Source of the DNA: Loripinus fragilis
Taxonomy: Eukaryota; Mollusca; Bivalvia; Lucinida; Lucinidae
Direction of reading: 5' to 3'
NCBI GenBank assembly: GCA_964019695.1
Contig: OZ026515.1
Coordinates: 37,712,994-37,776,993, forward strand
DNA: 64,000 nucleotides
Made by a program: the position numbers and the translations under genes. Position 1 is the stretch's first letter, and each line of letters opens with the position of its first letter. Below are positions 12,747 to 23,338 of the stretch, one piece after another. The notes beneath the pieces were generated by a model. It saw only the letters and a program-made list of their open reading frames with translations. It searched no databases and was not told where the DNA came from.

Positions 12747-13290
12747 AATTTACAACATGGGCATACTACTTTATTGATATTTGAAGATTTATAAAGTATT
12801 TGTAAATAAATATTCAAGAATATGCTAATGCGCTGTCGTGCAATTACGGTGATTTATAGTATGGCTAAGTCTAAGATTTAGTTATATATCACTTTTGACA
12901 TTCTACATTGACCAGAGGTTAAGATATGTTTAATTTAAATAAATTTTACCGATTTTCGGCCCAAAAAATAGAACTTGTTAATATTCATAAATATGCAAAT
13001 CAGTTAATTTGCATATTTGAATTTTATACAAAAGGACAATGATTTAGCTTCAATTTGATACCAAATTTGTTCTTCTATGATGAATAGAAACCGAGATATG
13101 ATCAATTTATCACATACACTACCCAACGAAATGTCGGCCATTTTGTTTTTTTGCGGCCATCTTGAAAATAGCCGAAATTGAAGTGGCCAGGACTAGTTTT
13201 TAAGTGCGTGAGATGTAATGAATATATGGTGTAAAGTTCATGTTTGTATCATCAAGTGAAGTATTTTCTCAGTATCCCGCTCCACTATAA

Positions 13291-13850
13291 TTGCAAACTA
13301 CTAAGACAAATGCATGATTGCTAAACTTCAAACTAATAAGACTATTGGATGACGACTGATGACATAGGACACTATACAACACAGTAAATAAAATGTATAC
13401 TGAGTTGAAGCAATAGCAGCAAGGCGCAATAGAAATGAAGACAAAACAACTTGTTCCTTGATTACTAAATAGACATTGAATGTTTGCATATCTAAACGTT
13501 GGTTTGAATAAATAAAATATAAGATACCATTTTATAGAGGAAACAATGTTTTGGCTTGCACATGTTAATTATTTTGTCCCTCACTTCAAGTCTTATTAAC
13601 AACACTGTAACAGGTCAACATGTAGACATATCAGTTTGGAAAGCAGCTGTGTCTGACAGTTGTTAAAATTGATTAAAGAATAAAGACAAACCACTGTATG
13701 ATAACAACGTGTATTTGTAGAAAAAATGTCAAGCTTTGCCCTTTAAACCTACTGACAAGCAGGAGAGTAATATAGCAAAAGGTGCAAGGAAGAATTAAAA
13801 CCCTATTTCTTCCTGAAACAAACCCAATTATACGTTACGTTATGTCCATT
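13291..13850. other. No feature recognised
   Basis: AT-rich sequence between the transposon and the next R1 copy; no coding frame or repeat structure seen. Confidence 0.4.
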
Positions 13851-14003
13851 CTAGTATTACAATCATCTTGATGGGGAAGAGAGAGCTGGTTGCTTTGCTT
13901 AATTTGTCTTCTTGGTGTCTCGTGATGGTTGAGTGGCTCTTCCTCGCGGTGCCATGGGGTCGTCTGCGTTTTGTTATTGTGGTATTTCCTGATCATACTC
14001 ACT
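13851..14003 (+). repeat. Dispersed repeat family R1, copy c
   Basis: CTAGTATTACAATCATCTTG, GGGGAAGAGAGAGCTGG and GTGGTATTTCCTGATCATAC line up with copies a, b and d. Confidence 0.5.
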
Positions 14004-14699
14004 AACTATTTCTGACTTAAGACTGGTAATGAATGCAACCATGTACATAAAGTATGCAGTGTTTATAGCCTTGTGTCTCTTTCAGAAAGTTTAATATTTC
14101 AGCTAGCTTATTCTCTGATGTCATGATTGATCAAGGATCCATTCTTACCCCTAGGTAAGGGATGGAATGGACCTAGGTATTTGCTGATGTTGCAATATCG
14201 AAAGCTTTATTGAATGCAACCTTGGTGCTTCTGTGCAAATCTGGCACTTTATTAGTAGCGAAATTGAGCATACTGACTTACATCTCAATTGAAAAGAAAC
14301 TTTTAAGTAGCCAAATTGACCAAAGGCGACAGTTAGAAGTCAAAGCAGGTATGTATACAGCTGCTTTTTATTTTTTTAAATAGCGTTTTTTTTCATAATT
14401 ATTTACATACCCTGTGTACTTAAGATTTGATTTTGCAATGTAATAAAAGATGCAAATCATTATTTGTTCTATGTTTTATAAAAGCACATGTGAAGCACTG
14501 CAATAATAAAGCATTTTATCTTGAAACGGTTTTCATGTCCAGCGAAAATCTGGCATGTCATCTTATACTTAGTAACACCGCCATTAGTTGTAATGACAGT
14601 TTGGATTCTTTATGGCATAGCCGAATGCATGACTTCTAGGTCATCTGAATTCAAGGTGCACCTTTGATAGTAATTTCTAAAAATGTTTGTCTTTTATAT

Positions 14700-15240
14700 T
14701 TGACATCCGACTAACGTGACGCTTAACAATGCTACAATCAGTATCTATGGGGGTCAGATCTACACTGTCAGGTGGCAACTCCAAATTATCACCATCCTGG
14801 TCCCTGGTGAATGCGTGCATATTTTAAAGAGCTATTGTAAGGTGTGTTATCTTGTTGAAAGCTTGGGGCATAGTGCATTCATATTGGAGTTTTATATCGC
14901 TTTTGATATTATCCTGATATGCCTTACTAATGACTGTTTCATTAACAGGCTAAAGTTGAGAGACCCCTTTAAACGTTACGAGATAGTCCCCTCAATACGA
15001 CTCCGGTGGATTTTTACACATCCATCAATGTAATTTGGATAAATGTGTTCGTGTTTCAGACGCGAGATGGAAGTGGATTTGCAAAAGAAATAGGTTTAGA
15101 GTGTGGATTCACCTGAAAAAATGACATTTTCCCAATTTCAATACAATTTCAAACCCTCTTGGCTCATTTAACTGTTTGGCAGTAGTGTACTTTCCTTTTG
15201 GTCTTTCTTCTAATAATTGGGCTCTTACTATGTAGCATCA
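14700..15240 (-). pseudogene. Broken Tc1/mariner-family transposase, catalytic part
   Basis: On the minus strand near 14841-14865 there is a FQQDNTP segment, matching the FQQDNAP block that carries the second catalytic Asp of Tc1/mariner transposases. About 75 bases further on, in another frame, LPPDSVDLTPID (14742-14781) matches the WPxxSPDLNPIE block that carries the last catalytic acid; here Asp replaces Glu, followed by a degraded ENLW-xxx-KR segment. Upstream (about 15170-15235) is a short frame consistent with the region before the first catalytic Asp. Stops and frameshifts separate the parts. No N-terminal helix-turn-helix part or flanking inverted repeats were found. Confidence 0.65.
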
Positions 15241-15699
15241 AATATCAACACCCATAAATGCACTTAAAATATCTTTTTAAAGTAATAATCTAGAATTATA
15301 AAATTTGTGCATCCTGCTAGTGCACATAGACCAAAGTCAATCAAGTGATACATTGTTGATACACTAGATAGCTTCAATTCTTAAAGTGTTTTCACAATTC
15401 TCCGTAAACATTACTTCCTAGATTACAACCACAGTTTTCTTTGCTGCTCTTATCATAATCCCATAATTCGAAATAGAGTTTTGATAAGCAACTTTGATTG
15501 GCTAAAATATAATCATCTTCTTTAGAAGTTAAAACTTGATACAAAACATCTGCCAAAACAAGCCATATTTTTACTCACTATAATGAGATATGTCGTGCAT
15601 ACAGGGGCAGAAATAAATCATATCTCAATCAAAGCACAAGTTTATTATAAACACTCAAACAAGTATAGGGCATGTAAATAGTTAAAAAAAATGTTGTTG

Positions 15700-15924
15700 T
15701 TAATCGCTATCTTTAAAAATTTTGGAAAGCAGCTGTATATATATATACTCATCTGATAACTCGATGATGGACCAATTTTTGTCAGCAATATCCCTAATCT
15801 TGGGTAGGTCAGGATGATATGTCAGCACAAATGGGAGTATTGTGCCGACCTCTGCAGAGTTTGGCATGTATGACAGCAGAGCAACTCTGCTCCTTTGCCT
15901 GGCTTTGTCAATGGCAGAAGCCAT
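15700..15924 (-). pseudogene. Penelope-like or related RT fragment, C-terminal part
   Basis: The frame contains SRVALLSYMPN and FVLTYHPDLPKIRDIADKNW followed by SIIE. A VxTYNPxLPxIxxIxxKxWxIL segment is typical of the region downstream of the catalytic motifs in GIY-YIG-bearing reverse transcriptases. No catalytic motif or nuclease domain remains next to it, so this is an isolated fragment of a different copy from the Naiad at 19.2-23.3 kb. Confidence 0.55.
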
Positions 15925-17959
15925 GTCCTGCTTCAGATAACCACGACGGTGTAGCTGATTTGTCAGTTCTTTGGCTCTTTATTCAAACGTGTTATTTGGA
16001 ACCTAAGCAAATTATACAGTAGGCATAATCATATTGAAAAAGGAGATACAAATCGAAGATTGATATAGGCTTTTGAATGTTACTTGATATGTTAGACGTT
16101 CAGTACTATACTATACATAATAAATTTAGCAATTGATTTGAATGGGTGAGCCCATCCACATCAGATCTCAAATTCCATTTGCTGTCATGAAGATACAAGT
16201 GCCGATCATCTGACGTGTGAATTTCTGATCATTAGGGGAAGCCAAAATCATTTTCAAACGATTGTTTGGTGACTGAAAACGTAAAAAGCATAGCAAATAC
16301 TGCAATTTTCTTAACTATCACAGAGAAATAAAGGACCAAGTTTTAACAATTTGACGTTTAAATGCTTTTACGTCATCGCCTTAAAACGGTGTTTCTAGTC
16401 GGTTTTTCTTGAACCACATTAACAAGTAAAACTGTTTGATGTCTTCTAATACATTCAGACAAGTACTGTTGAATTAAACATCTTCACTGCTTTAGAGCAC
16501 GAGCCGAAAGATAGTCTAACGTCACCGTTATCTCGCATATGCGTCGCTGCATTTTTCAATAACTTAAGGTTTTAATCAACCATAATATGAGTTACATTGT
16601 AAGCCTATGATATCTTTGTAAACTGATTCTCTGTTGGAATTGAAACACCATTAACAGTAGAACTTTAATCAAACGATGACTACGTTTTGACGTCATTGAT
16701 GGCAGCTGAATTTTCCAGCATTAAATCTCTATCACATATGTCACATAACCAATAGTTTTATAGGCGAATAATGCACGAGGAAGATAAAAGACCACCAAAC
16801 GAAAAGCACATGCTTATCATTTCAGATAGCATTACTTACAACGGATATGATTTTGCTTACTGACCCCTCCAGCAATTCTTGCTCTCCCCAAATTGGCGTC
16901 TGTAAATTCTTTGTTTCATTTGCCTGAGATCCTGTTCTCGTCATTGCAATTGAAATAGTTCGATATTGCACAAAAATGAGCACAAAAAGATGCGAACCAT
17001 TAGAAATTGCTAAACTTATTGGGCATAGTATATTATATTTTATCTTGTTTATAAGGTAGATGGAAGTGTTATGGTAAATTTCATCCCAAAACAAAATTAG
17101 TACTTTTGTTTTGATTTCAAACTATTTTTGTGCCTCTTAATAGGTGTTGGAATTACTGCAATAAGAAAATTATGCTGATCCAATTGTTATTGTTTTTCCA
17201 CCTGGAATTGATTTACCCATTCCACTTTTTATTACATGGGGGTATGACAGACTGGAAGTTGCCAGATACACGCCTTTATTGAAACAGCAATACAATTGCT
17301 GAGGATTGATTGCATATATCATAGGCTATATAAAATCAGCAGAAATTAAAAATCTGTTCATAATCGTAATTTCAACAGGTATCTTTACCAGCATTTGACT
17401 GTGATATTTTGGTATATTATTGTGTGCTTTAAATTGTCATAGCATAGCTAACAACATGCTTATAGTTGTGATGCACTTGGCTATGACTAGCGTTTGAAAA
17501 AACAATTTTAATGGTACAAAAGAAAATATCGACTTTGCATATACTTATTTTACCATAGCGTCTAATTTCTTGCTGACGCAGTGCTTAAAATGGCACGAAT
17601 TTCTGCCAGTGTCCTTTACCATGCTCTATTCAACGCTATATATCTTGACTGAACTAAATGATATTGATGTAAAATTTATTTCAGTTAATAGACAGAAAAT
17701 AGACCTTTCAAAAGATGCATACTTATGGAACCGTAAATTCTATATTTGTAGTGATACAACCGCATTTTACGAACATAAAAGTGAGCCTTGTATAATTATT
17801 TTTGAATCTAAACCAAAGTATCAGATGTTGTGATTAGAGGCTTATTTCTAGCTCTGCTTGCCGTTTTTTAGCATAGCTGAACCGATTGGGCAATTTTGCT
17901 AGAGGGCCTTATAAGTAACATTTGTTAGAAATTATTTTGAATGTGGACTAGTGGTTCAG
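15925..17959. other. No feature recognised
   Basis: AT-rich sequence. The short frames at 16822-17094 (-) and 17570-17833 (+) have no recognisable motif or splice context. Confidence 0.4.
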
Positions 17960-18095
17960 GAAAAGATATTTGTTGCTTTACTTTAATTGTCTTCCTGTTG
18001 AGTTTTGGCTATTAGTGTTCTGTGTCTCTTCCTTACAATGCTGTGAGTTGGTATTCACTGAGTGATTGTGGTATTTCCTGGTTCTACTCACTTAC
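17960..18095 (+). repeat. Dispersed repeat family R1, copy d
   Basis: AAAGATATTTGTTGCTTTAC to GTGGTATTTCCTGGTTCTAC matches the distal two thirds of copies b and c. Confidence 0.45.
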
Positions 18096-18237
18096 ATTTT
18101 GGTCATTCCTTGTTTATTGCAATCAAAGTAAATCAGTTCTTTTGTGTAAGTTTTTTAAATGTTTGTCAGTGCACTTAAATAGTGAATAATTTCACAATAA
18201 GTATTGCTATAACATTACTTAATAAGTAGAAAATGTG

Positions 18238-19200
18238 AGATTTGGAAAACCAATGACACAGAACCTACAAGCTGGTGTGCATTTCAGAGATGCTTTAGAA
18301 CACTTGTACATCATTGACATGCATTTCGTCTTGCATAAACAACTAATTGGCTGCATGCACGGAACTAAGATAGCTAGCAAGCACTTCGAAACAACTTCTA
18401 GTCAGTATTCTTGCCACAAGTCAATAGTTTCAGTCGGTTTGTTTTCTAGATCCATTATTACATGGTCTGCTTGAAGCCATAATTAGCTTGATAGTTTGCC
18501 CTTGTGGTATGTAACTCTAATTAACTATGCATATCTAGGTCACATTTCGCTTTCAAAGAGGAATATGCCTGGCATCAACAATACCTCTGACATCCTTTTC
18601 TCCAATCCCAAACAACGTACATACAAACGCCTAAGCATCATCGACGTTATCATCCCTTACTTCTCCAGTAAGAAGATGTTCATAATTAATGAACATTTTC
18701 AAGCGTGTATTCTTGCCTTTGCGAGATTAAGATAGCATGGTATCACATCCTGTTAGCGCATGAAAGCCTACAATAATGAACAATACTAAATGCAACACAA
18801 TGGACAAGAACGCATTTCATAATTCTCGCTGTCACTGAGAGCATCCAAACTTATCTATACTGCAGGCCCTGAGGTAATACAGTCACAGTATAAACACATC
18901 TGATAACCTGGTCTGATTCAAGACAATTACTGACATTTCTTTTATACCCCACTGCTGTTGTATCTTACGCATGTAATGCCATCCTAGTGTCCAGATCTTC
19001 ATGATCGGATGACAAGTGGGGCGCTTCATGTATATTCGATGTAGCTCTTAGGGGCATTTTCAATTCCTCCTTAAGTAACCGTTTCTTATTCTCAGGTAAT
19101 TTGAGAGTTTTAGCTGTCACAATTACAGACAATGTATCAGCAGCCAAATCAGACCTATTCTCAACCAATTCTATGAACTTCTCCTTAACTTGTGCCAAAG
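18238..19200 (-). pseudogene. Broken HALTGCDT/CXC-type transposon protein, second copy
   Basis: Read on the minus strand from 19198: QVKEKFIELVENRSDLAAD, then a SSDHEDLDTRMALHA segment equivalent to the EEADTRxxLHA motif of this family, then after a stop GYKRNVSNC, then GFHALTGCDTMLS near 18730-18765 followed by KGKNTRLK, and finally a cysteine-rich tail CMQPISCLCKTKCMSM...CSKASLKCTPACRFC near 18255-18360 that fits a CXC (tesmin-like) domain. The order agrees with the family and with the copy at 11560. Stops and frameshifts make it non-functional. Its upstream part is cut off exactly where the Naiad 3' end begins (19201), so Naiad probably inserted into it. Confidence 0.7.
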
Positions 19201-19686
19201 TAAGAAAGAGGGCAAAGATCAGGAATCGATACTATCAAGCATCACACCAGACACAGGATACCAATGGGAAAGTGACAACGTCACAATTAGACATCACAAA
19301 CGAGAGCCAAGAGGTTAGCCCTTTCCCAGCAGGTGACCACAAGGCATCAACAAACATGTGCATGAAAGCATAACAAAACAAGACAGAAATAACATAAATG
19401 ATCCACAAAAGAAGCACCACCTTAGAACAGTCAGTATAAATATTTTACTGGAGGGCTTAAACCAGTTTAACGGTGCACCAACCTCACCCTTAGTTCAGAT
19501 GTAGATCAAGACACATAGATGTTTGGTTTGCATGAAAGACCCATAACTTATCAATGCATCATCTCCTTGAACACATAAATCAAGATACAAAAAGGAGATA
19601 AAGCAAAGATAAGGACTCAACAGTAAATAAAACTGAATGCCGGAACAAAAGAAATCCAACAGGTAAACCCCGGTGGGCTTGACAAC

Positions 19687-20144
19687 CATTGCCATCGACT
19701 GGAAGCATTTTATCAAATACTGACCTGTCTGATTTTAGCACTGTGGGTACATGTGACATATGTGTTTACCAAATGCGTCACAGAGTCATGTGATTCGCCC
19801 GATTGGCTGATTCAATATTGTTTATCAAGCGCATCATCACGTGTCACTGAAACGGTTTCTTTGAAAATGCCATGCGGATTAAGTTTTCAAAACTGATTTA
19901 GCGCATACAATATGATCAGTCTGTGGCTGAATACCGTAATACCTATCATTGTTATGATTTGGCTACCCAAAATGACTAGATATCTCCATTGAAGGATTAT
20001 CTAAAGGCATTTAACGCGTGTTACTTTTTTAACGTAGGTGTTTTGAGTAATGTGTACCGCGTAATAGCACAAACCCGAATTTTCAGTCGTGATGTCCCAT
20101 AGCAGACAGGTCGATTCTTTAGTATCGCGACTGCGCAAGACAAT
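19687..20144. mobile_element. 458-bp insertion in the Naiad 3' region, 11-bp duplication
   Basis: GGCTTGACAAC occurs at 19676-19686 and again at 20145-20155. The partial Naiad copy on the plus strand (near 23752) reads straight across this point, so the 458 bases between the repeats are absent there. The insertion has no coding frame and no clear inverted termini. It could be a SINE-like or other retroposed piece, since an 11-bp duplication fits target-primed insertion better than most cut-and-paste elements. Confidence 0.65.
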
Positions 20145-20199
20145 GGCTTGACAACAGCCAAAGCATTTGACCCCTACCCTCTCATCAAAAGATAAATAT

Positions 20200-22110
20200 T
20201 TAAGTCGAAACCATTATAGAGTCTGAAGTCTGGCCCCTCGGCGAGCAATTAAAGAGAAAAGCAAAGTTTCCAACCGTGATTGGATTTACTATAAAGCATG
20301 CAGTCTGCAGCAATACATTAATGTTATAGCCTATCTTTTTATAATAGGAAATAATTTTAATGAACTGCGCTGAAAACTTTTTAGAGCCAACAATCTTCTT
20401 CAATTTATATACCAAGTCACCATAGAATTCAGGTTCTGAAAATCCTTGGCGCAAGAGAGATTTAAGTCCAATTTGGAATTAAGATATCAAATCATAGTAT
20501 CGTCTTTAAAATTTAGTAAAGGTTTTGCAAAGTTTATGATACGGATAACCTTGTTTAAGAAGTTTCTGAGTTAAAATTTATTGCGAGTGTTGAAGTCAGC
20601 AACATGGCTAGATGCTCTAGCAAAACGAATGGGTTGAGAGATATAGACTCCATAGGATGTAGAGCAAGGAACATCACCATCTAAAAATGGGAAATTGATA
20701 ATTTCAAAATCAAAGTCGTCACGTTTATCATAAATTTTAATAGAAACAATATCATTAGAAATTGACAAATGCAAGACCGAAAACGCGGCTTTGGTATCAG
20801 AGGTATTAGCTTTATTAAGTTGGAACTATGAAGGGTATATATGACTTACCATAGTGTCAAAATAAACATTATTAATGTTTAAAATATCGTCCAAATATCT
20901 GGATGTAGTGTTAAAAGCATCAATAATATCAGCCTGCTTTTCATCAGAAAGAGACATCATAAAGTCCCTTTCATAACTAAACAGGAATATATCTGCTACC
21001 AAGGGAGCACAATTAGTGCCCATAGGAATCCCAACTACTCGTCTATACAATTTGGTGCCAAATTGAATAAAAATGTTGTCCAACAAAAAGGTCAGCGCAT
21101 CACATACATTTTGACAAGACCATGCATGATGTTTTTTAGGTTTTTCTGATGTTAAAAATGCGTTTCTGTCGTTATCTGCAAGGTAAGAAGAGCCTTCTCT
21201 ATTGAAGATTCTTTCAATAAGATCAATAAGTTCATCTGTAATTAGATTATGAGATAAAGTAGTGTGAAGACTAGAAAAATCATAAGTAGACAAGCTGGTC
21301 CCATTGAAATTTTTAGCTTTAAGTTTATCCAAAATTTCACCTGAATTTTTAATCGACCAAAATAGATTTTTACAGGATCTCTCATATACCTTTCCACAGT
21401 ACTTGATAACATGTTTTAACAGCTGTAAGACATGAGGTTAACAATTTAGATATGTCTGTGGTCGTACAATAACTAGAATAAGCAATAAATCTTGCTTTAT
21501 ATGTTTTTTATGGAGTTTAGGTAACCAGTACAACGTAGGAACTTTGTCTTGGTTTTCTTTAGCTTTGACACCAAAATGTAGGGCTGTATGACAACCATGC
21601 CCATCGACAACCACCCTCTCACTTGAAGAAGGCTGCAGTTAATAGGCATTGGTGTCAACAAGCTCACGCTTAAGAGTATTGATATAATACAATTGTCAAA
21701 GAACTTCAACATTGTTAGCAGCTTTATCTGCTGGAACCAAAACATAGTTCATATGAAAATCCTGGATACCTCGTTTAAGATGATGGAAATAAGATTTAGG
21801 TTTAGGAGGTAAAAGATGTGTATTACGTGAGTAAAATGAAATACGAGTATCAATAGTTTTAAAAATGTTAATTTTCCATTCCTTCAAGGCATCAGGTTCA
21901 ACATTTTCTCGTTTACACCAACGATTACTGAAGTCATTTAAAGAAGCAGCGATCTCTCTACAACATTTAGGGAAATCCATATTAGAAGGAAATCTATATT
22001 TAGGACCTTTTGAAATGATATAACGAACTCTAGAGTCAGGAATGACATTTAGATTACCTGTAATCACATGGCCTGCAGGGGGTATAAATAATTAGAATTT
22101 TGACAATCTC
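20200..22110 (-). pseudogene. Naiad reverse transcriptase domain, broken
   Basis: From right to left: VITGNLNVIPDSRVRYIISK and GPKYRFPS (about 22000-22065), a VLVPADKAANNV segment near 21705, PTLYWLPKLHKK near 21520, TYDFSSLHTTLSHNLI near 21270 with the motif-A Asp, VVGIPMGTNCAPLVAD near 21020 (motif B), and SRYLDDILNI near 20890 carrying the YxDD catalytic pair (motif C). LHLSISNDIV, FNFPFLDGDVP-like and YGVYISQPIRFARA follow, then a C-terminal RQGFSEPEFYGDLVYKLKK segment. These are classic Penelope-like RT blocks. Stops at 20845 (TAG), near 21640 (TAA) and at 21696-21698 (TGA), plus frameshifts near 21400, 20571 and 22080, make it inactive. The motif-A to motif-C core (20826-21332) is still open for 168 codons. 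Confidence 0.85.
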
Positions 22111-22114
22111 AGGA

Positions 22115-22780
22115 GTCAGGATTATTGGAATCTATATTTATATCAGTTACAATTTTATTAAAGTTAAATATAGAAGACCTAATTTGTTTGTTATATTAAT
22201 AGCAAATGATAGGAGTTTCATAATTATTAAAGTAATTTGGAATAGATGAAATCACTAAATAATCCTTAAAGATACTATGTAAATCAATAAACTCCATACC
22301 TTTGTTAATGAATGGAATTTGATAAATTGTCGTATATGGTTGACTTCAAAATCGATATAAGGACTAAGGAATTTTGAACATAACACCTTTTAAGAAGTGC
22401 TGCTTTATATAATAATTTATTTGCTCTATCATAAAATTTATTAGCCTCTAACTTTAAATACATAAAACTGAGATAGGCAAGGAACTTAAAAATGAAAGTA
22501 AGCCATGCGGACCATGATTATTTAAAGCTATAGAAAGATCCTTTAGAGAAGTATTTATGCGTTTTACATCACAAGTTTTGTACTTAATGTTACCATTTTT
22601 ACTTTTACCATGAGATCTACTTTTACGTCTTTTACATTCCAAAAGAGAAAAAAATCAAAATCTGGCATTTTTATAACTATTACCTTCATGGTATTTATTA
22701 TCATTTAAACCTAAAGGAAAAGGTGATTGCAAAAATTTAATCCATTTAAGTTCAGTTTCATGTTACTTTATATTTTTTAA
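22115..22780 (-). pseudogene. Naiad linker between nuclease and RT, with CxC position
   Basis: Segments read in turn are HETELKWIKFLQSPFPLGLN, then LLECKRRKSRSHGKSKNGNI (about 22590-22650), INTSLKDLSIALNNHGPHGL, YLKLEANKFYDRANKLLYKA and RCYVQNSLVLISILK, INKGMEFIDLHSIFKDYLVI, and a PDS-TGA-DC segment at 22104-22120 that sits where Naiad elements have their CxC motif. TGA codons at 22655-22657 and 22109-22111 and TAA codons near 22190 and 22757 interrupt the frame, and there is a frameshift near 22455. The CxC motif is described for this clade between nuclease and RT. Confidence 0.65.
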
Positions 22781-23330
22781 TCTAGATGATGAATCAGGCT
22801 CATATATATATTTTTTTCAACTGGTTGAATTATAATTTTACTAGGTGAATGACAATTATTCTTGAAATGGCAATAAAGAAACGTGTCAAATTTATTAGGG
22901 TTTTTCATTTTACGAAGGTGCTTACAAAACCTAGTCTTAAGGGATCTGCTAGTTTGTCCAACATATTGCATTCCACAATTAATTTCAGTGCAAGTTATAA
23001 CATAAATCAGATCAGATGAAGTTCAGTCCATACCACTATCATTTATTATGGAAATCTGTCTACCATTTACAGAATATGTAATGGTAGTTTTAGTACATAA
23101 ATGTGTGCAACAGATACACCTCCTGGCATTGCACTTAGAAACATTAGGATACATTCCACGTCTTTTGAACGCATTAAATGGTTTAGTATACTTCCTGATA
23201 ATAGGTGACCCAAGAGAAGATAACCTAATGGTAAGAAGCAAATTCCAAAAATTGTTAAAAGAATTAGGATTACAAACAGCAGATGCCTAATGTAACCTAA
23301 TGGGAGAAATATGTAATTTTGCTAGTTTAG
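22781..23330 (-). pseudogene. Naiad N-terminal GIY-YIG nuclease domain
   Basis: The minus strand reads KLAKLHISPIRLH, a stop, ASAVCNPNSFNNFWNLLLTI, SSLGSPIIRKYTKPFNAFKR, then KCNARRCICCTHLCTKTT, which looks like a Cys-rich zinc-binding segment, ITYSVNGRQISI, a TGA codon at 23023-23025, SSDLIYVITCTEINCG, and MQYVGQTSRSLKTRFCKH with the YVGQT and RxxxH positions of the GIY-YIG nuclease core, followed by CHFKNNCHSP. The nuclease would nick target DNA and prime reverse transcription. Its place upstream of the RT defines the Naiad-type order. Confidence 0.82.
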
Positions 23331-23338
23331 TTCTTAAA

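Larger units (their letters stand above)
9088..13287. mobile_element. 4.2-kb DNA transposon with about 300-bp inverted repeats
   Basis: The left terminus TAGTGGAGC at 9088 mirrors GCTCCACTA ending at 13287, and TAA flanks both ends (9085-9087, 13288-13290), which would be a 3-bp target duplication. Inverted similarity runs inward for about 300 bp on each side (9088-9393 and 12993-13287) and includes the CAAGATGGCCGC and ACAAAATGGCCGAC blocks. The interior holds a broken plus-strand coding region (11560-12290) of the HALTGCDT/CXC type, a copy of repeat R1 and a short tandem repeat. TAA-type duplications recall PIF/Harbinger elements, but the termini do not, so I leave the superfamily open. Confidence 0.8.
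19201..23338 (-). mobile_element. Naiad-type Penelope-like retroelement, main copy
   Basis: Reading right to left there is a Cys-rich N-terminal segment, a GIY-YIG nuclease (about 22780-23240), a linker with the Naiad CxC position (about 22100), and a reverse transcriptase (about 20200-22080), followed by a 3' untranslated region ending near 19201. An N-terminal nuclease before the RT is the domain order reported for Naiad/Chlamys elements, unlike canonical Penelope elements with a C-terminal nuclease. The 3' boundary is set by comparison with the inverted partial copy at 23339-24239. No start codon is seen at the 5' side, so the copy is 5'-truncated or rearranged. It is broken by several stops and frameshifts and carries a 458-bp insertion. 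Confidence 0.85.

Noticed and set aside
19201..20200. SECIS element in the Naiad 3' region
   Set aside because: A weak hairpin around AGATG and CATCT near 19500-19560 was seen, but the quartet and apical AA could not be placed with confidence. Left as a test rather than a feature.
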